A DNA stretch of 43,418 nt. Origin: a virus. This document shows, piece by piece, positions 43,308 to 43,418 of this stretch. How positions within the stretch are numbered: position 1 is the first letter of the stretch; each line of letters begins with the position of its first letter. The DNA lies in IMG/VR virus record IMGVR_UViG_3300046009_005620, positions 1 through 43,418 of that record; one strand, given 5' to 3'. The notes under the pieces were generated by a model that was given only the letters and a program-made list of their open reading frames with translations, was not told where the DNA came from and searched no databases. The position numbers and the translations under genes were made by a program.

Positions 43308-43418
43308 TTAAGCGTTAGGTGCCTTGATAACCATAAATCTAATAGTAACTGCTTCTGCACTTATCGGGAAACCACTGATGTTTTGTAAAGTCAAATAGAA
43401 ACCACCTATACCTGAATT
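43308..43418 (-). CDS. 3' end of a reverse-strand gene, truncated by window edge
   Basis: 36 codons and stop are visible, reading NSGIGGFYLTLQNISGFPIS and ending VIKAPNA. Continues beyond base 43418. Strand-rich, likely a virion or fibre protein like its neighbours, but the fragment is too short to name. Confidence 0.6.
   Translation of the reverse strand, partial: NSGIGGFYLTLQNISGFPISAEAVTIRFMVIKAPNA

Overview
The window is part of a large, tailed, T4-like (myovirus-type) phage genome. Evidence: virion genes (tail fibres, a PAAR spike tip, two large virion-type proteins, collagen-like fibres), a class Ia ribonucleotide reductase set (nrdA, nrdB, glutaredoxin), a lysin with a candidate holin, T4-late-type promoter boxes (TATAAATA) before many genes, and 29 tRNA genes. 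No integrase, repressor, rRNA or other chromosomal marker is visible. Most of the DNA is AT-rich. Several small proteins resemble (from memory) those of T4-like phages of cyanobacteria and other aquatic bacteria. The HNH protein and a GC-rich cassette look betaproteobacterial, so a Gram-negative aquatic host, perhaps a betaproteobacterium, is my inference.

Layout. 1-11 kb (+): end of a tail-fibre gene, a small gene, nrdA, a class II aldolase, nrdB, glutaredoxin, an Sm-like small protein, PAAR protein, an 860-residue virion-type protein ending in a Hint (intein-like) domain, and a 546-residue virion-type protein. 11-15.5 kb: SleB-type lysin, candidate holin, small conserved genes, then an AhpC-AhpD peroxide-detoxification pair, a GNAT protein and a reverse-strand methyltransferase-like gene. 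15.5-31.5 kb: a tRNA archipelago. Its 29 tRNA genes cover all 20 amino acids plus an initiator-like tRNA, and all encode CCA. Between them lie at least five stretches that fold as structured RNAs, and many small genes. A striking share of these protein genes targets the cell envelope: a lipoprotein, an outer-membrane PagL-like protein, a periplasmic EF-hand protein, a small membrane protein, a PlcP-like phospholipase plus Agt-like glycosyltransferase pair, and a porin with a structured leader. After the last tRNA-Ser come a subtilisin-like protease with a cysteine-rich tail, a PP-loop enzyme, a zinc-ribbon protein and a sulfotransferase-like protein.

31.5-38 kb (+): a degenerate GDPD-like protein, a zincin-like protein, and an early region of small unknown genes. 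Eight near-consensus sigma-70 promoters, all with 17-nt spacers, sit in front of these genes. In four of them the upstream gene's stop codon lies inside the -35 box. A very GC-rich, alanine-rich cassette is embedded here. 38-43.4 kb (-): a glycosyltransferase and three fibre genes, one collagen-like, plus the 3' end of a fourth gene.

How it may work together: early genes are read by host sigma-70 RNA polymerase from the promoter array and tRNA promoters; late genes use TATAAATA boxes. NrdAB/Grx supply deoxynucleotides, the tRNAs support translation independent of the host pool, AhpCD guards against peroxide, and the envelope genes may remodel host membrane lipids and the outer membrane during infection. 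The envelope-remodelling island (PlcP-Agt, porin, EF-hand, PagL-like, lipoprotein) and the inter-tRNA structured RNAs are the best candidates for undescribed biology here.
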